The translations under genes and the position numbers were made by a program. From Sipunculus nudus (taxonomy: Eukaryota > Annelida > Sipuncula > Golfingiida > Sipunculidae), in contig CM049314.1 in assembly GCA_026874595.1 (NCBI GenBank), forward strand, positions 63,028,800 through 63,092,799: a DNA stretch of 64,000 nucleotides. The letters run 5' to 3'. Below are positions 20,207-35,200 of this stretch, one piece after another. Each line of letters starts with the position of its first letter. The first letter of the stretch is position 1. The notes below the pieces were generated by a model. The model ran no database searches, was not told the DNA's origin, and saw only the letters and a program-made list of their open reading frames with translations.

Positions 20207-23200
20207 TATAGATACACATATGTATGGTATGTATACTTGTATGTATATGTATATATATATATATATGTGTTTGAATTTTGTAATGAGTTGCACAAATGTT
20301 AACTTGCATATATCTTGTGTACAAGTTTGTATATGTTTGGAGATATAAACATTAAAAAAAAAGGTAGCATTTTCATACTCTGTTATATTTTAAGTGATAT
20401 TAAAAAAATTCACACTTGATTGAAGTAAGTCATAACTTTAGATAGCGATATTGCAATTTGATTTTATTTCTCCAAGAAAGAAAAATGGCTGTAGCCTTTA
20501 AGACAAGTTAGGATTTAGACATTTGTGTTAACTTTTCTGATGGACCCATTTGCTATTGGGCAAGTTAGAGCCCACTTTTGGTTGCCCTACCACCATTATC
20601 TGGAACTGTTACTTGCCCCAGGCATGCGGTAAATCTGTAATGTCAGGCCCTGATTTTTATGTCACAAATATGTCAGTAGCAACTCTGAAACAAGAAACCC
20701 CTGAATCTCCCAAGCTCACCTTGAAAGCTAAGCCATCAAAACTGGTAACCTGGTACAAAAAATAAATTGCTTCACTCAGGCATGTACTTTGGTACCTGTT
20801 TTGTACCTACCCTTTTTATTTTGACTACATACAGGTAAAAGGTAAAAATATACAGTTCTTTAAAACTGGGCAAGTAAAAATATAAATTTATAAAAATACT
20901 TTTTTCCCCAATTAAAGGAAAGTTGGCCTTGCACATTGTACTTGAATGCAGTTACCCTGTTAAGAGAAATGGTGAAAATACCAGCTGCTTCAGTTGCTGA
21001 TAATTGTATTGCAGCAATGACCCCAAGAATTAGAAGAATCATTTATTGAACATAATAAGTAAAATCTGCTGTAATTGATAAATTGTACAGTAATAATTAT
21101 GCATTAGGCCAAAAAAAATAAAAGGTATGGTTCTCAGGCACCGCCCGCATCAATTTTAACCCCCCTCATCACAATTTTTAATTTTGATTTTCATCTTTCA
21201 AGAAGATAATACAGTTTTGATAAATTTTCCTTATGTATTGCTTTTACTTGTTTAGGAAAAAAATTATGTTATCAGGCTTTTCTCTGATCATATGACATTT
21301 TTATCGAAACATACAAATTAAAGGTACTAAAAACCTGCTAAACAGCACTGATTTCTGAAAAAAGGTGCTTGAAAACCATACCTTTTTTGGGGGGCTTACA
21401 TATTGTTTTTAATAAAGAAATGCATAGTTAGTGGTTTTTCTTTATTGAATACTTCCATTTTATGTCATATATTCACCTGACGTCATTGAAATATGATCTT
21501 GAACTGTTTTTGTCCAGTAAACGCATATTAAATCCACAAAATGGAAATTTAATTGGGAATTCTGTATCTACATGCAGTGTCCTCCTTTACTTTAGTTTGT
21601 GCAGGTTCCTGCAGGATTCTGTACAGCCCAAAGTAGCATTCTTAAAGGATAATATTTGCTTACTTTTCAGGCACTGAAAGATTTTGACAACCTTTATGAT
21701 GACAACAAATCTGGTGTAAGTGAAATACAAAATATTAAAATTGACCTAAAATTATTACTTATTCACTACCTGATTGAACTTGGTTATTTTGTATTCATTG
21801 TGCACATCTAAATCTGTGTAATGTGTTTCTATTATGTTCTTGAATATTCGCACACATTAACAATTCCCATCGGTAATTTATACACATTCAGTGTAAAACA
21901 TGCATTCTTTTTCTGTAAATTGTTGTAAATTAACACTATTGTGATTAAGGCCTGTATATTTTATATATAAACAAAAAAATGTAATAATTTTTATCTTCCT
22001 AAAAAATGATAATATAAAATGTTCTTTAACTGATAGCACACCAAGATAAATTTTATATGTGTATTAAATCAGCAATGCATGATCTCATAACAGAAGTACC
22101 TGTTGAGTCCATTAATCATTTTCCTTTACAGAACACAATGTTAGACGACCTGGCACTCCAAGTCAGTGATCTTGAAGGTGGACCTGTAAGTTTGATTTTT
22201 TTATGACTTGGGCCAGAAAGTGTAATTTAAGACTGTATCTATTTGCTGATTCCAAATTTATAATAATGACTAAATTTTCCTGAAATTATAAGATGCTAGT
22301 AATTGTAATCGTATATCATCTGCTGATATGATACATATCATGATACTTCTCTCGTGATATGATGGGTGATACGTATTTTACATATAGTAGAAATATAAAG
22401 GGTGTTTATATGCAATGTTTTTGGATGTACTAAAGTTTGGATTCATAGTCCATATTCATAAATATTTAAAAAATATGACATTTCTCATAATGTTTTTAAG
22501 CTCATAAATTATTAAAACACTTCTAAAAATAAAGTTAATTTCCAAACAGCCTATCAGTTGGGGTACGTAACATATTTTTGGCAGTGAAGACACGTCACCT
22601 TAAAAGTTATATGTCCAAAATGATGCTTTGAAACATTTGTTATAAATATTAAGTGTCCATCAGGTAATCTGTCATCTAATATTGCACACGTGTCAATATT
22701 GCAACTACTGATACCAATTTGATATCTGACTTTGTATCATGATGTATGGATGGACCAGCTTCTGTAGCTGAGGGGTAGAGCATAGGACTCAAAGCTGGGG
22801 GATTGAGAGTTCGAGGCCAAGGAAGTTAGATTTTCACAGTCAGCCCCAACTAAGCTTGAGCACTCTGCAGGCTTTGTGAGAAATCAAGCCTCTGCCCCAC
22901 AGCCGTGTTTCACTCACAAATGAGTGCGCCTTTCAGGGGTTCCTTGGTGAGATGATTACACACCCATTGCCTGCAGGTGCGGTAGTGGCATCCCAGGCCT
23001 GTTTAACACCTGAATATAAAATGAGAGGAAGTTTGTGGTATATAGTGCCCTGTCATGTAATCCGAAACCGGAACGGAATTCTGCAGATGTACATATACTC
23101 ATTAAAGAGCTATTAGCTAACATAAAAAATGGACTGAGGTGGTTGTCTTCAACAACAAAAAAATTGAAAAATTTGATATTATATCAATGGACCTGTGTAT

Positions 23201-26200
23201 TGCTGCATCAGCATTTCTTCCTATACCTGTTAATCCTGTACTTGGAGATGCAACTGAGTGTGATTCTGATATAAGCAAACACCTGCATGCCAGTTCATAT
23301 AGCTCTCTGTTGATGTCTGTAGTTCTATCCTGAGGATTTGTCAAATAATTAGCCAATAAATATTCTTACTAGTTTTTCTAAATATTCAGAGGGAGGGGAG
23401 GATAGTTTGTCAGTGCTTTTGCCAAAGAGGTACTCCCTGTGAACAGTCTTATTGTGACAGAGTGGAAGCAAAACCAATTAAAGACAAAACAAATTCAAGT
23501 AAAATAAATGGATGATATAGGGATATTCACTTTTCCAAGCTGGTTGTATAAGGCATGCTTATTTATTTTTGTACAGGATGTGACAGGATTATGATTATTT
23601 AAACCAGCATGTTGGTAAAGTTCATGTACTTTCACTCTTCTTTGTCACAATATCCTTAAGCTGATGCAGTTTTGTGATTAAAGTATTGGTTATCCATAAG
23701 GTAATGATAAATCAAATTTTGGGGCAAATCATTTAGACTCTAGGACAGGTTTGGATGTAGATGCATTCATCGGTGTAGGTTTGTGCACACTTAGAGCACA
23801 TAACTCACAGTTCAAGATGAATCATAAGTCAAAAGCCATATCTTCTTGTATCCCCTTAAAGTAAAACTATATATGCATGTTAGCATGACTTGTGTATTAT
23901 GTTGATCTTTTTGGTACAGATGTGTTTCAAATTTTGCAGCTGAAGATGCAACTTAAGAATTTCATTAATGACTACAAGACCATGTCATCTGAACTGGCCA
24001 AAACCAAAACTCAGCGAGATGAAGTAAGGAGATTACTGTACCATTCACTGCTGGATGAGTCATTTATCAGTATATGATCGTCTTTCAGAGTTAAGACAGT
24101 AATCAAGCACATCACAGTCAATCCACCGTTTCCAGTCATAGAAATCATTTTGGCTATTCACAGTCAGGAAAATATCAGAATGTCAGAAGAAAATGCCTCA
24201 ATTAAATAAGAGGGCTTTGTGTTTATGTTTTACGTAACACCTCTAAATGTGCCCTGTGCAAGTTTATTTCTGCTGTATATATCCATGAGAAAATGGTTTC
24301 AGAACAAAACCTTGACAGATCCTTTATATTTCCGGGAGAGAACACTGTATTTCTTGTATACCTAATATGCTGAGTAAAAGTATACAGTAGAACCTCAAAT
24401 TTCTGTATTTTTTTTCCAGAAAATTTGTTATTCTGAAATTTAAAGTAAGGAACCTAAATTTGCCTCTGTTAAATGCTTCACTGCTTTTGAAAGGAAGATA
24501 GGATTTATGATGATTAAAAATGATCTGATGAGGTAACGATATTGTATGCAAATATTACCATATTAGTGGAAGTTGATAATGATATAAAAATATATGCCCA
24601 GTGTACATATCTAGAAGTATACTTATTGAAAAAATGTCTGACTTTGCATATCCATTACCTCAATTATCCAAACAAATTTTATGTCCAATTCGGATATTTG
24701 AGGTTCTACTGTATTTATATTACACTACACTGAGTCTGACAATATAAAGAATGTAGAAAAGACTTTTATCTGTTATTATTCATTCATATATTGACATATC
24801 TCACTGACCCCCTGCACTTGTTTTTAAACTGTTACAGGGGCAAAAGAAAAATTTTACACTTAATCAATTCACATGCATTAAAGTACATTAATAGTTGAAC
24901 TAAAGTTATAATTATTTTATAGAACTAATATTTTTAACTTTTTAACTGTCGCTTACATCATGGCTGAATTATAAATACATTCTGCCATCAAAATATATAC
25001 ATCTATTAGGGTAATTATTTTGTAACAGTAATGAAACATTTACTTTTTCAGGCCCTGGAAAATCTGGCTGAGGTGAGTAATCCCCCCCCCCCCTTAACCT
25101 GTACTATCCAAACTTCTTTGTTGGGCTTATTACATGTTCAAAAGTCAGTGTCTTTCAACATGAATATATTATTTTTAGTATGTTATGTTTAACAGTGAAA
25201 TAATCATAGGTATATTAATGGGAGGTTTAAGATTCATGAAAAACTAGAAATCTGCATTCTAAGAAATGCAAGCCTCCACCATGTATAGCTCTCTGTTGTG
25301 TGATGCTCCCCAACCTGTGTTTGTATTCACCTTTCTTGGCCTATATATTCCTAGGTTCATTCCAGCATAAGTGACTGTATATTTGTGAATATTCCTTGAT
25401 TACATTCCTCAATCTGAATCATGCCATATCCATACCGATACACCAATATTTCTGTAAGGCCCTGAAAATTTACAAGATTCAATTCATGATTGCATGAGTA
25501 TTTAGTTGCGAACAAACACACAAACACACAATGGGGAGGAACACATACCCACCTGCTATTTTACAGACAACCATATTTAAGGACCAAACCAAGTAACTAT
25601 TTCCACTGCTGCAGGTTCAGCTGTTCCCTCTTTTCATCTTCCTGGGGAGAAAAATACAAAAAAAAAACACAAGGAACTTCAAATATTTTCATAAATGTGG
25701 ATTAGCCAAAACCAAGTTGGTTTTCAAATTTCTTTTTTTTTAAGAAATCTGATGTTATAAAAGTATAATTCTGACAATTATGTCTTTGTACGAGTCATTT
25801 ATAGTTATATTCTGACACTGCTGTTTGTATACATAAGTGGATGAATGATTGTATAATGTTACTTTGATTATATATTGATATATTTACAGTGATAACAAAT
25901 ATTTTATTTTCAGTGGTTCACAAGTGATCATTTGGGGATGGTGAGCTATCCAGACTTTTATATATTTTTTCACCTTTAATTGGATCCGTCAAAACAAAGT
26001 TTTGCGGATACTGTTTTTCACCGGGTTCTGCCGCCGCCCTGGCCGCATTCGTTTCCGGAGAACTCCTCTGAGACTACTAGACGGATTTTTCCGAAACTTA
26101 CACCAATAATCGGGTCACATGTGAACTGGTGCCTAACCCATTGGCCTTGACCTCTGACCTTTCCTCTTTGCCCAGCGTTCCACACATAAATCCTCATATC

Positions 26201-29200
26201 TCGGTAACTGTTAGACCGATCAGGAAAAATTGTACACAAATGTAGCCCTTGGATAGCTTTATAATATACACGAAAAATGGTGGCACCACCTGCAGCCATT
26301 TTTTGCACAGTGTCCATCTGTTCATCTGCCTTGGGATAAAATCATTCAGATCCCTGCAGTGGTTTAACTAATTCACCTGAAATTCGGCATGCTTATACAT
26401 CCTAGATAGCTTTCTTGATTTTATGACAGGTGGCGCCATCTATGTTCACGTTCATTCTGCAGACATCCAAGCTCATATCTCAGGAACCGTCAGGACCAAT
26501 CAGGAAAAAAAATTTACACAAATGTAGCCCTTGGATAGCTTTATAAACATACACAAAAATTGTGGCGCCACCTGCAGCCATTTTTGCACAGCGTCCATCT
26601 GTTTGTCTGCTTTGGGTTAAAATCACTCATATCTCTGCAGTGGTTTGACCAAATTACCTGAAATTCGGCATGCGTATACATCCCACATAGCTTTCTTGAT
26701 TTTATGACAGGTGGCACCACCTACGTTCACGCTGTAGACATCCATGCTTATATCTCTGGACTCGTTCGACCAATCAGGAAAAAAAATGTACACAAATGTA
26801 GCCCTTGGATAGCTTTATAACATACACAAAAATTGTGGCGCCACCTGCAGCCATTTTTGCACAGCGTCCATCTGTTTGTCTGCTTTGGGTTAAAATCACT
26901 CATATCTCTGCAGTGGTTTGACCAAATTACCTGAAATTCGGCATGCGTATACATCCCACATAGCTTTCTTGATTTTATGACAGGTGGCACCACCTACGTT
27001 CACGCTGTAGACATCCATGCTTATATCTCTGGACTTGTTCGACCAATCAGGAAAAAAAATGTACACAAATGTAGCCCTTGGATAGCTTTATTACATACAC
27101 AAAAATTGTGGTGCCACCTGCAGCCATTTTTGCACAGCGTCCATCTGTTTGTCTGCTGTTGGATAAAATCACTCATATCTCTGCAGTGGTTTGACTTTTC
27201 CACCTGAAATTTTGCATGTGTATACATCTTGGATAGTTTCTCGTTCAAATAACAGGTGGCTCCACCTACAATCATGTTTACCTGGCAGATATCCATTCTA
27301 ATATGTAACACATGTAACTCTATTTCCCCTTGCCACTCAATCCATGCCTCACTTCACCCGTCCTACTCTGATTTTGGCGGATACACGTAGTTGCTTGTTG
27401 ACTACCCATATTCTAGTTAATATAATGATTTCATTATCATATGAGATTAAGTAGAGTAGATTCATTAGAGTGGTTATATGTTTCAGTAGCTGTGTAACAG
27501 AGTACATTTAGATATACTGACCAATTTAAAGGAAATGTGCATTTTATTTTTATTTTTCAATAGTACAAGTAAGACCTTAAGAATATAGGAGTAACTGCTT
27601 TAATAATTATACCATAGAGTCAGACAGTTTTATTTTTCATTTACTAAATAATTGTATATACTTATGATCATGAAAATAATAATATATGATTATGATATTA
27701 TTGCTAATTTTTATATTGTTATGTAATAAAGGATTACAGTTTATCCTTCTCGACTGAGGATGAAGAGGAGTTTGATAAAGGAGTCAGGCAAGTCATGTAT
27801 TAATTGTTCCACATTTGGGTGAGACTATTTATATTATATACTCCATAAACAGTGGTCATGCTATGTTCATTCTGTAACTTGTTTTACTCAAACACTACTT
27901 TCCATGTATGCAGCAGTCAGGGAGCTGACCCCTACAGGGGCTAGATTATATTCTGTACCTAAGAGATCAGGGTGTTACAGGTTTCAAATGAGACCATATT
28001 TATATTCATTTTTCTAAAGATGGAGTTCTTTTAATGGAAATCAGTCCATAATATTTTCCTACATATAATCAAACAGGATAAATACATGACCACCTGACTA
28101 AAAACAGACATAATTAATATTTTACAGTTTGACTGTAAGAGGCCCATTGACTGTGATTTCATTTCTTTTATTTCAGGGAAGGTTTGGTGAGTGCCCGAAT
28201 GGGGATTGATAAACTACAGAGGCTGAACCACGAGATGATAGAGCTGAAGAGGAGAGGTACATCCACAGCAGATCTGGACAGGTAAGATCATGTAACCTGT
28301 ATCTTTCACTTTTCATACATACTTCATTATATCTAAGCCAATAATTAACTTGTCTTGGAGTAAATTTAAAACCAGCTTTTTATCAATCTTTTCTACCAGA
28401 TTTATGTGATTTCTGGCACACCCTGCATACATATTAACATCTTGTTACCTGATGTCATTTTTTGCTAATAGGTGTGGAAGTTTGAAGGTCATTAGTTGCT
28501 AGGTACCCTCCGCAAAGCTCTGCATGGTTCTTTTAACATGCTGCCAGATGTCATTGTTGAATCTGTTTGAATTATTTTGGCAGCCCCCCCCCCAGCTTAT
28601 AAACATGGGGACATAAAAAAACAGCTAGTTTTTTTCTTGCCTGTTTTTATAAATAGTTCAAATGATAATCTTTAGTTAATAGATATAATGTAATAGGCTC
28701 CTTTAATATTTTCAAGGTCACGTCCTACGTTCAAAGGTCTTGACAGACATGTAGAGGCCATGCAAAACATTCTGTGCCAGTGAGAGTTGATATATCAAGG
28801 GCCCACAAGTAGATAACATTTTTACATTGGGGGGGGCCTGCACTCTTGGTCCTGCATTTAGGGAACGAACCACAAACTTAAGTCCTGCTTCATGCCAGTC
28901 TTTATGGACCTCCAAAACATCAACCTTGCTACAGTCACTCTTGGGTAGGCCTGGGGGATACTGATTGTGAATGGTTTTAATTTTACTTTGTTGGGCCTAA
29001 ACATTCTGGCATTGAAAAGCCATCAATTTGGAAAGACACCATAATGGTCTTGCATATCATGATATCTTTTGTATTTCTGTGTATTTTGGTTAAAATTTTG
29101 AAAATTGATACAACAAAGCTTTTACTTTCCAAAATGGGAAAATTCTTACTATGTCTGTTGGCAAGAGTGGTTAATTTCATTTATTAGCCAGAGCTAGCCT

Positions 29201-32200
29201 GTCAGGAAGTGTCAGAAACAAGAGGTGTCAGAATAAAAAAAATGAGTTATGTCTCATTGAGTTATGTCTCATTATTTCTGCAGAGAGAGGGAAAAACTAC
29301 AGGAAGAAATCATGAGAGCCATGAAAGAGTACAATGAAGGTAAAGAAAAATAAAGATGCATTGGTTAAAGTTCGACGTGCAGCAGTTTGTATGTAGCATT
29401 ATTGTTCACTTTGCTTCATAGATGGCATACAAGTGAAGATGCTATTGTGGTCTAAAGGTCAAACTCTTCATAGAAAACCACCAAAAACCACAAAAGAAAA
29501 CCCTGAAAATCAACCAGAAACCACTGGAATTCAACTAATTTCTTTGACATTCTCGAATAGTTTAGTTGTTTCAACTGATACTTAATAGCGTAAAATAAAA
29601 AGATAAGTATATATAAATGAATAACATACTGATTTTTTACATTTATTTCTTTCCTTAACAATCTGGCGGTGAGCAGTGTTAGTAAATAATTTGGCCAACA
29701 GATGGCGATACATTTCTGTCAGTCCAAGGCCAGTGGCTTAATGAAAATTCTCTGACCGTTGGACAGTGTCCACTTTACATGTTGTCAGTACTAAAAAGCA
29801 TGAACTTTGGACAGTGTCCACTTTACATGTTGTCAGTACTAAAAAGCATATCTTTCAATTAAAAAATTTCATTTTGGACTAAAATTGTTTCTGCTAATTA
29901 TCAGTAGAAAGAACTAAAATATTTGGCATCGTCAAATAAAATAGTTGATTTCCAGTGGTTTTTGGTTGATTTTTGGTTGTTTTCTGTGGGTTTTTTTGTG
30001 GTTTGCAGTGAGAAGTCCAACCAATGTCAACCATCACAAGTTCACACTAAATCTGGTTATCTATGGATCATTTGTGCACATTCATTGCTGTGTGTATAGT
30101 TTAGTCCCTAACCAAACCTTTTTTTGAATACAAACATTTTAAAAATTCTTAACACTCCTTTTCTCTTTCACCACCATAAATATCTGCCACCAGTCAATAT
30201 AGGGTAATAACTAATTTATGATGAAAATTTATCACACCCTGCTTATAATGGACAGAGATATACTTTATTTTTTGGTGTAGCTTATAATCCAAATTGCACT
30301 ACAAGTCAATACAAATGATGAAAATAAACATAACAGTGGGTACTGTGTTAAAATTATTGCAATATATACTTCTCAGTTACACATACAAAATATGTCTTTC
30401 TAAACAATAGAAAAGCCTTAGGATGATTTATACCTCCTGTTATTTCATATTCATTAAATATTTTAACCTTAGGTTTAAGGGTAAATAAATGATTGGTCAG
30501 TGCTTAGGGTTGGGATTAGCTCCTGGAAAGTATATATCTAACTTTACTTTTCTGATTGATTTTCTTTAGCTTCCTATGCAATGCATCATTTCCAACATTC
30601 AAAACAGTGTGCTTTTACATAAACTGTCAAATGTCCAAATCAGTTAGTAACTTGTTGCTATCTGATGGACTCAAAATTATATACAAAGTTCCCATTTGCA
30701 GTTAGACATGATTGGCTTCTGGTATAATACGTAAAACAATAATAATTAGAAATTAGTATTAACTGAAATTATGTCACAGTTTCACTCAGTGATAATATTC
30801 ATATTATTCGTATTAATAGTATTAAGTAGTATTATTTGTTTTATATTTATGTCAGTGAACAAGGATAAAATGGACAAACAGAAAGCTGCGATGATGGGAG
30901 ATGATATGAGCGGAGCCTGGAAGAGCGCTGCGGGAGAGATTTGTGGTTTACTGAAGAAAGTGCGAGACCAGGGCTCTGACTGTAAGTTCTCCTATTTGAG
31001 AGAGATAAATATCAGGGTCTTAAGGCTTGGAAACTGTGATTTACAAGACTGTAGGTTTGCATAAATGTCTTGTTATTCTCTGTGCTAAGACCCCTGCACA
31101 AGGTATTAACCTCAAAGCTGTGCCCTCTTCACCAACAAGTAGGCCTAAATAGGTACTGCTTATGAGTGGCAGGCAAATGTAGAAATCATTAAATGACCTT
31201 ATAGTAGCTAATATATGCTCCACAGCATGTCTTGGAAACTAAGCCATAAGTGTGAATAGGCCTGGGAGACCAGAAAGGCAAAATGTGAAATGGGAAGAGA
31301 CAGACTGATCCTCTTGACTTTGGTGGTGCCTTGGTGACTTAATTACTAATATTTTGATTGATTTTTATGAAACTTTTAAATATTTACCAATATTGCTCAT
31401 CCTGAATTAATTTTTTTTTAAATCCCTGCATGTTTAATAAAGTCAGAGGTCACAAGAGATACAATAGTTGTATTATGCTCTCTTGTTGGGCTCTTGTATT
31501 TATCCTGTATACCCTACTCATAACAGATGTAACTGAGCTGGAAGATAAAGTCAATGAAATGGCAAAAAACATGGAGAGAGAAGGAATGAAAGTGGCAAAG
31601 TATGTACTCTTTATCACCTTAAATATGTTTAAAACTTTAGTGTGTTCACTGTGATTTCAACCCATTTTTGCTGTTTAAATGATATTTTATCATAACATTT
31701 TAATCTGGCAATCACTATACATAATTTGAAGAGCAAGTACACTTTAATTTTTTTTAATGTCTGTATTAGCTGTGATTATTATTATTAATGTTAAATAGTA
31801 ATATGTTGAACAATATAATGTCTCACATGACCAAATATAGATACATTCTCAATGTTATATTAACATTTTTTACTCATCAAATACATGGTAGTTCAATTGT
31901 CTTTTTCAGGCTACAAATTACTCTCCGTCAAGCCCAACAGGTATCGTCACATTTCATTTGTTGTTATTTTGTGCTTACAAAGACCCTAGAAACCCTTGAA
32001 AGTTTTTGATATGTAATGCTGATTGGTAGAAATTAGTTTTACTGGTAAATCATGTTTAATGATTGTTTGAAAAGAATAAACCGGTGATTGATTATTATAA
32101 ACAATTGTTTTGTGTACCTGCTTACTAGTTCTTTTTTTTCAGTTCTTTTAGGGACTGTCACACTTACGTGTTTCATATTATTTTGAACTCACAGTAATCA

Positions 32201-35200
32201 TATGTTGCTCCAGTTGTGAGTATATGGCAACTTTTTAATTTGTGCCTGGGCTTCCTTTTATTTCTGAAAGATAAGTAGGAGATTAATTAAGTTAAATTTG
32301 TGTGCAACAATCAAATGATCAATGTATCATAATTTTTTTTTATCATCAGATCAGTGTTCTATTATTTTCTACATGCACAGATTAATTTACTGTATTAAAA
32401 CAGTTGCTGCTAAGTAACTAGAGTCTTTTAAGTATATAAATCATGGATTAGTAATACAAAATAACAGGATAGATGCTTAGTATATGTATTGGTATTCATT
32501 GTGTGTATATGATATTCTAGCTGGAATCCAGACTTAAGGATGACAATACAGAATTGATGAAGCAGAAAGCCAGAGCTGAGGCGAGGGTGAAGAAACTAAA
32601 AAAACAGCTGGGAGCACAACAGGTAGTAACAATTCCATTATGATTTCTGGAATTTGGTAGTAGGTAACTCTGTCAGTTGATACTATCTAATAAAAGTCTT
32701 TGTTCCAGTGGGATTCACTGCATGCAGTACTCTCTCTTACCAAATGGATGATACATAAAAAATACCTCTTTTCTGGTTTTCTTCTTCTCCAGTCACCATA
32801 ATCCTTGTTTCCTTCCTCTCCACTCTCCTTTCTTCTTATTTTTCCACTCTTCTTTATCCTCTTTCATTCCCTCTCCACTCACTATACACCTTGTTTCCCT
32901 ATTCTTTCTCCTTATATCCTTTTTCTACACCCACCATAATCCTCGTTTCCTTCTCTTCACCGTTATCCTTGTTTTCTTTCTCTCCACTCACATTTATTCT
33001 TGTTTACTTCTTCTCTCCTCATCTTTATCAGTGCTTTCATCTTCTGTGTTCCTTTTTAGCCACATACATTTCCTGTGTCCCTGTCACCTTAATCCCTGTG
33101 TTCCTTTTTCTGTTCTCATTAATCTTTGGTCTCTGTCTTTCCTCCCCCTACACCAAGGTCATTCCTACTCACCCTTGTCCTTGTATTACTGCTTCTTATA
33201 TAAAAGATCTTTATGAATAGTAGTGCGATGGAGTAGGAGACCTGTTGCTAAAATAACAACATTGAAATTTGAATTAGTATGTGTAAATACATACATGTTA
33301 AGTTGTCTTTCTTCAATCAAGAGACATATCATGTCAATTATATGGTTCTTGATAGGGGTTCTTCATTAAAGTAATCCATTCAGCATACAAGCTCTGTTTT
33401 ACATGATTAATGGTCTTAATATCCGAACAATTTGGACGGCTGTTGGTTGGTTTGTATTTATATCAGACTTATATATCATTTTGATAAGTTTTAGTTTCTG
33501 TAATTCCATGTAGCTCCTTATCTCATTAACTGCACAGTTCCATGCTTCATATTTTGTGAAAATTAATTATATATAACTGTTAGAGTTACATTTTGTTTTA
33601 AGTATTTTTGTTTAAATTGAATAATGTGCTTAGTTTCTAGTATTTACATTACCTCTTCCTTTCTTCCCATGGTGATATTTGTTTTCATTTATATTCTTTT
33701 AAGTCTCAGTCTAAGAATAATGGAGGAATTGGACAGGAGATGGAGTCTCAGGCTGAGGTAATTATTCATGTTTTTAGGTGGTTTACATAAGTATTTTTGT
33801 TTTTGTGGATCACATATTCCATATATGATTATAAAAATTCTCTTAATTAGAGAAATTATAGTTTTTTTTTTAATAATTTTTAATTTTAATTACAATTAGT
33901 GTTATACATATGAACTAATCTCTATAAATATCCAAAGCAAAGTTTTAAGATTGCGTTGAAGTTACTGGTATCATGCACCATTTATGATCAGCTAAATCTG
34001 AAACCAAAATGTTATCATTATAGTATGACGTACAGCACACTGCCCCTCAGTTGTTGTTCAAGCAGTACCGTAAATCCTGTTTTTAAGGCCACACATCTAT
34101 TAATAGCCGCATCCTGGGTTTGCGAGGTCCCTTTAAGGAGCTCCCACTAAGGTCAAAATATTCAAAACCTTCCTTAAAGGCTGCACCCTGATTCTGTACC
34201 TTGCCTAGGTGTAGCAATAATCAGCTGCACATAGCAAATAAATCCTAGCATTGTTGCTTCAATGAGCAATGAAAGAGTATTGATTATTGAGCTTATATAT
34301 GTTGCCAGATTAAGTATATTGAATATCTTTAACACTCAAGATAGTGACAAAATATCTGTATGTTAATAATGATTTTGACAGCTCATGGACAATCAGGCAT
34401 TTAACAGTTGTTTAGCATGGTCAACCAAAATTGAAATAGGTGCCTATTTTTAAGTCCTTTGCAGACTTGAGTTACCTGGACATTGACTTGCACTCGGACA
34501 CCAGTCATGATGGTGTGGACCTTGACTCCATCACTGCAACTGTTTAGTTTGTCACTCCTGAACAAAGGTTGAGATAACAATCCTGGAACTTTGTGGAATG
34601 TGGTGGAATAATGGTTAGGGCACCAGACTTGTGATTGCAAGGTTGACAATTAGAATCTTGTTGTGACCACCTTCCTAGCTGAGGCAGGGCCTCTCCATCC
34701 ATGAGTATATGGGTACTGGTCATGGGAGGCAGGCAAATGTAGAATGGATAAAATGTAGAATAAATAAACCTATTTCATTGGTGAAGGCGGGTGTTAGGAT
34801 GTATGCTCCCTTGGCAGTTGAGAAAAGCTACATGAATGAACAGGCCAGTTGACCAGGGAGGCAAAGTGTTCAGTAGGATCAGACTCTTCACTGAGTCATA
34901 TCAGAATATAAACTTAACCTTTACCTTTTTCCTGAAATGCTTTGGTCCCTGACAGTTAATACTTCAGTTTGTCAAGTAACAAAAAATCTCAAGAAAACAT
35001 TCTTCATAGAGATACTGACTTGCAAAGACCATCTCCCACACACATTTGACTGAAATAATATTCTACTTTAATAAGCTTCAAGAAATTGAGCCAGTTTCAA
35101 AATCTTGAATGAACTAGGTGTAGCTTTTAGTCTTTAAAGACCACTGTCATACCTACCATACAAACATAAAATTAACATTCCATGCATATATATGCTGTAG

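Noticed and set aside
19878-20348. Several frames on both strands across 19,878-20,348
   Set aside because: Most run through the (TA)n tract and read as Tyr-Ile repeats. The rest are antisense to exon 2.
25985-27416. CRISPR-like array in the regular repeats
   Set aside because: The context is eukaryotic, units are about 275 bases with no short repeat/unique spacer pattern, and transposon ends are present.
32891-33220. 109-codon Ser/Phe/Leu-rich frame
   Set aside because: Produced by a pyrimidine-rich minisatellite. No coding signature, and it sits inside an intron of a well-supported gene.
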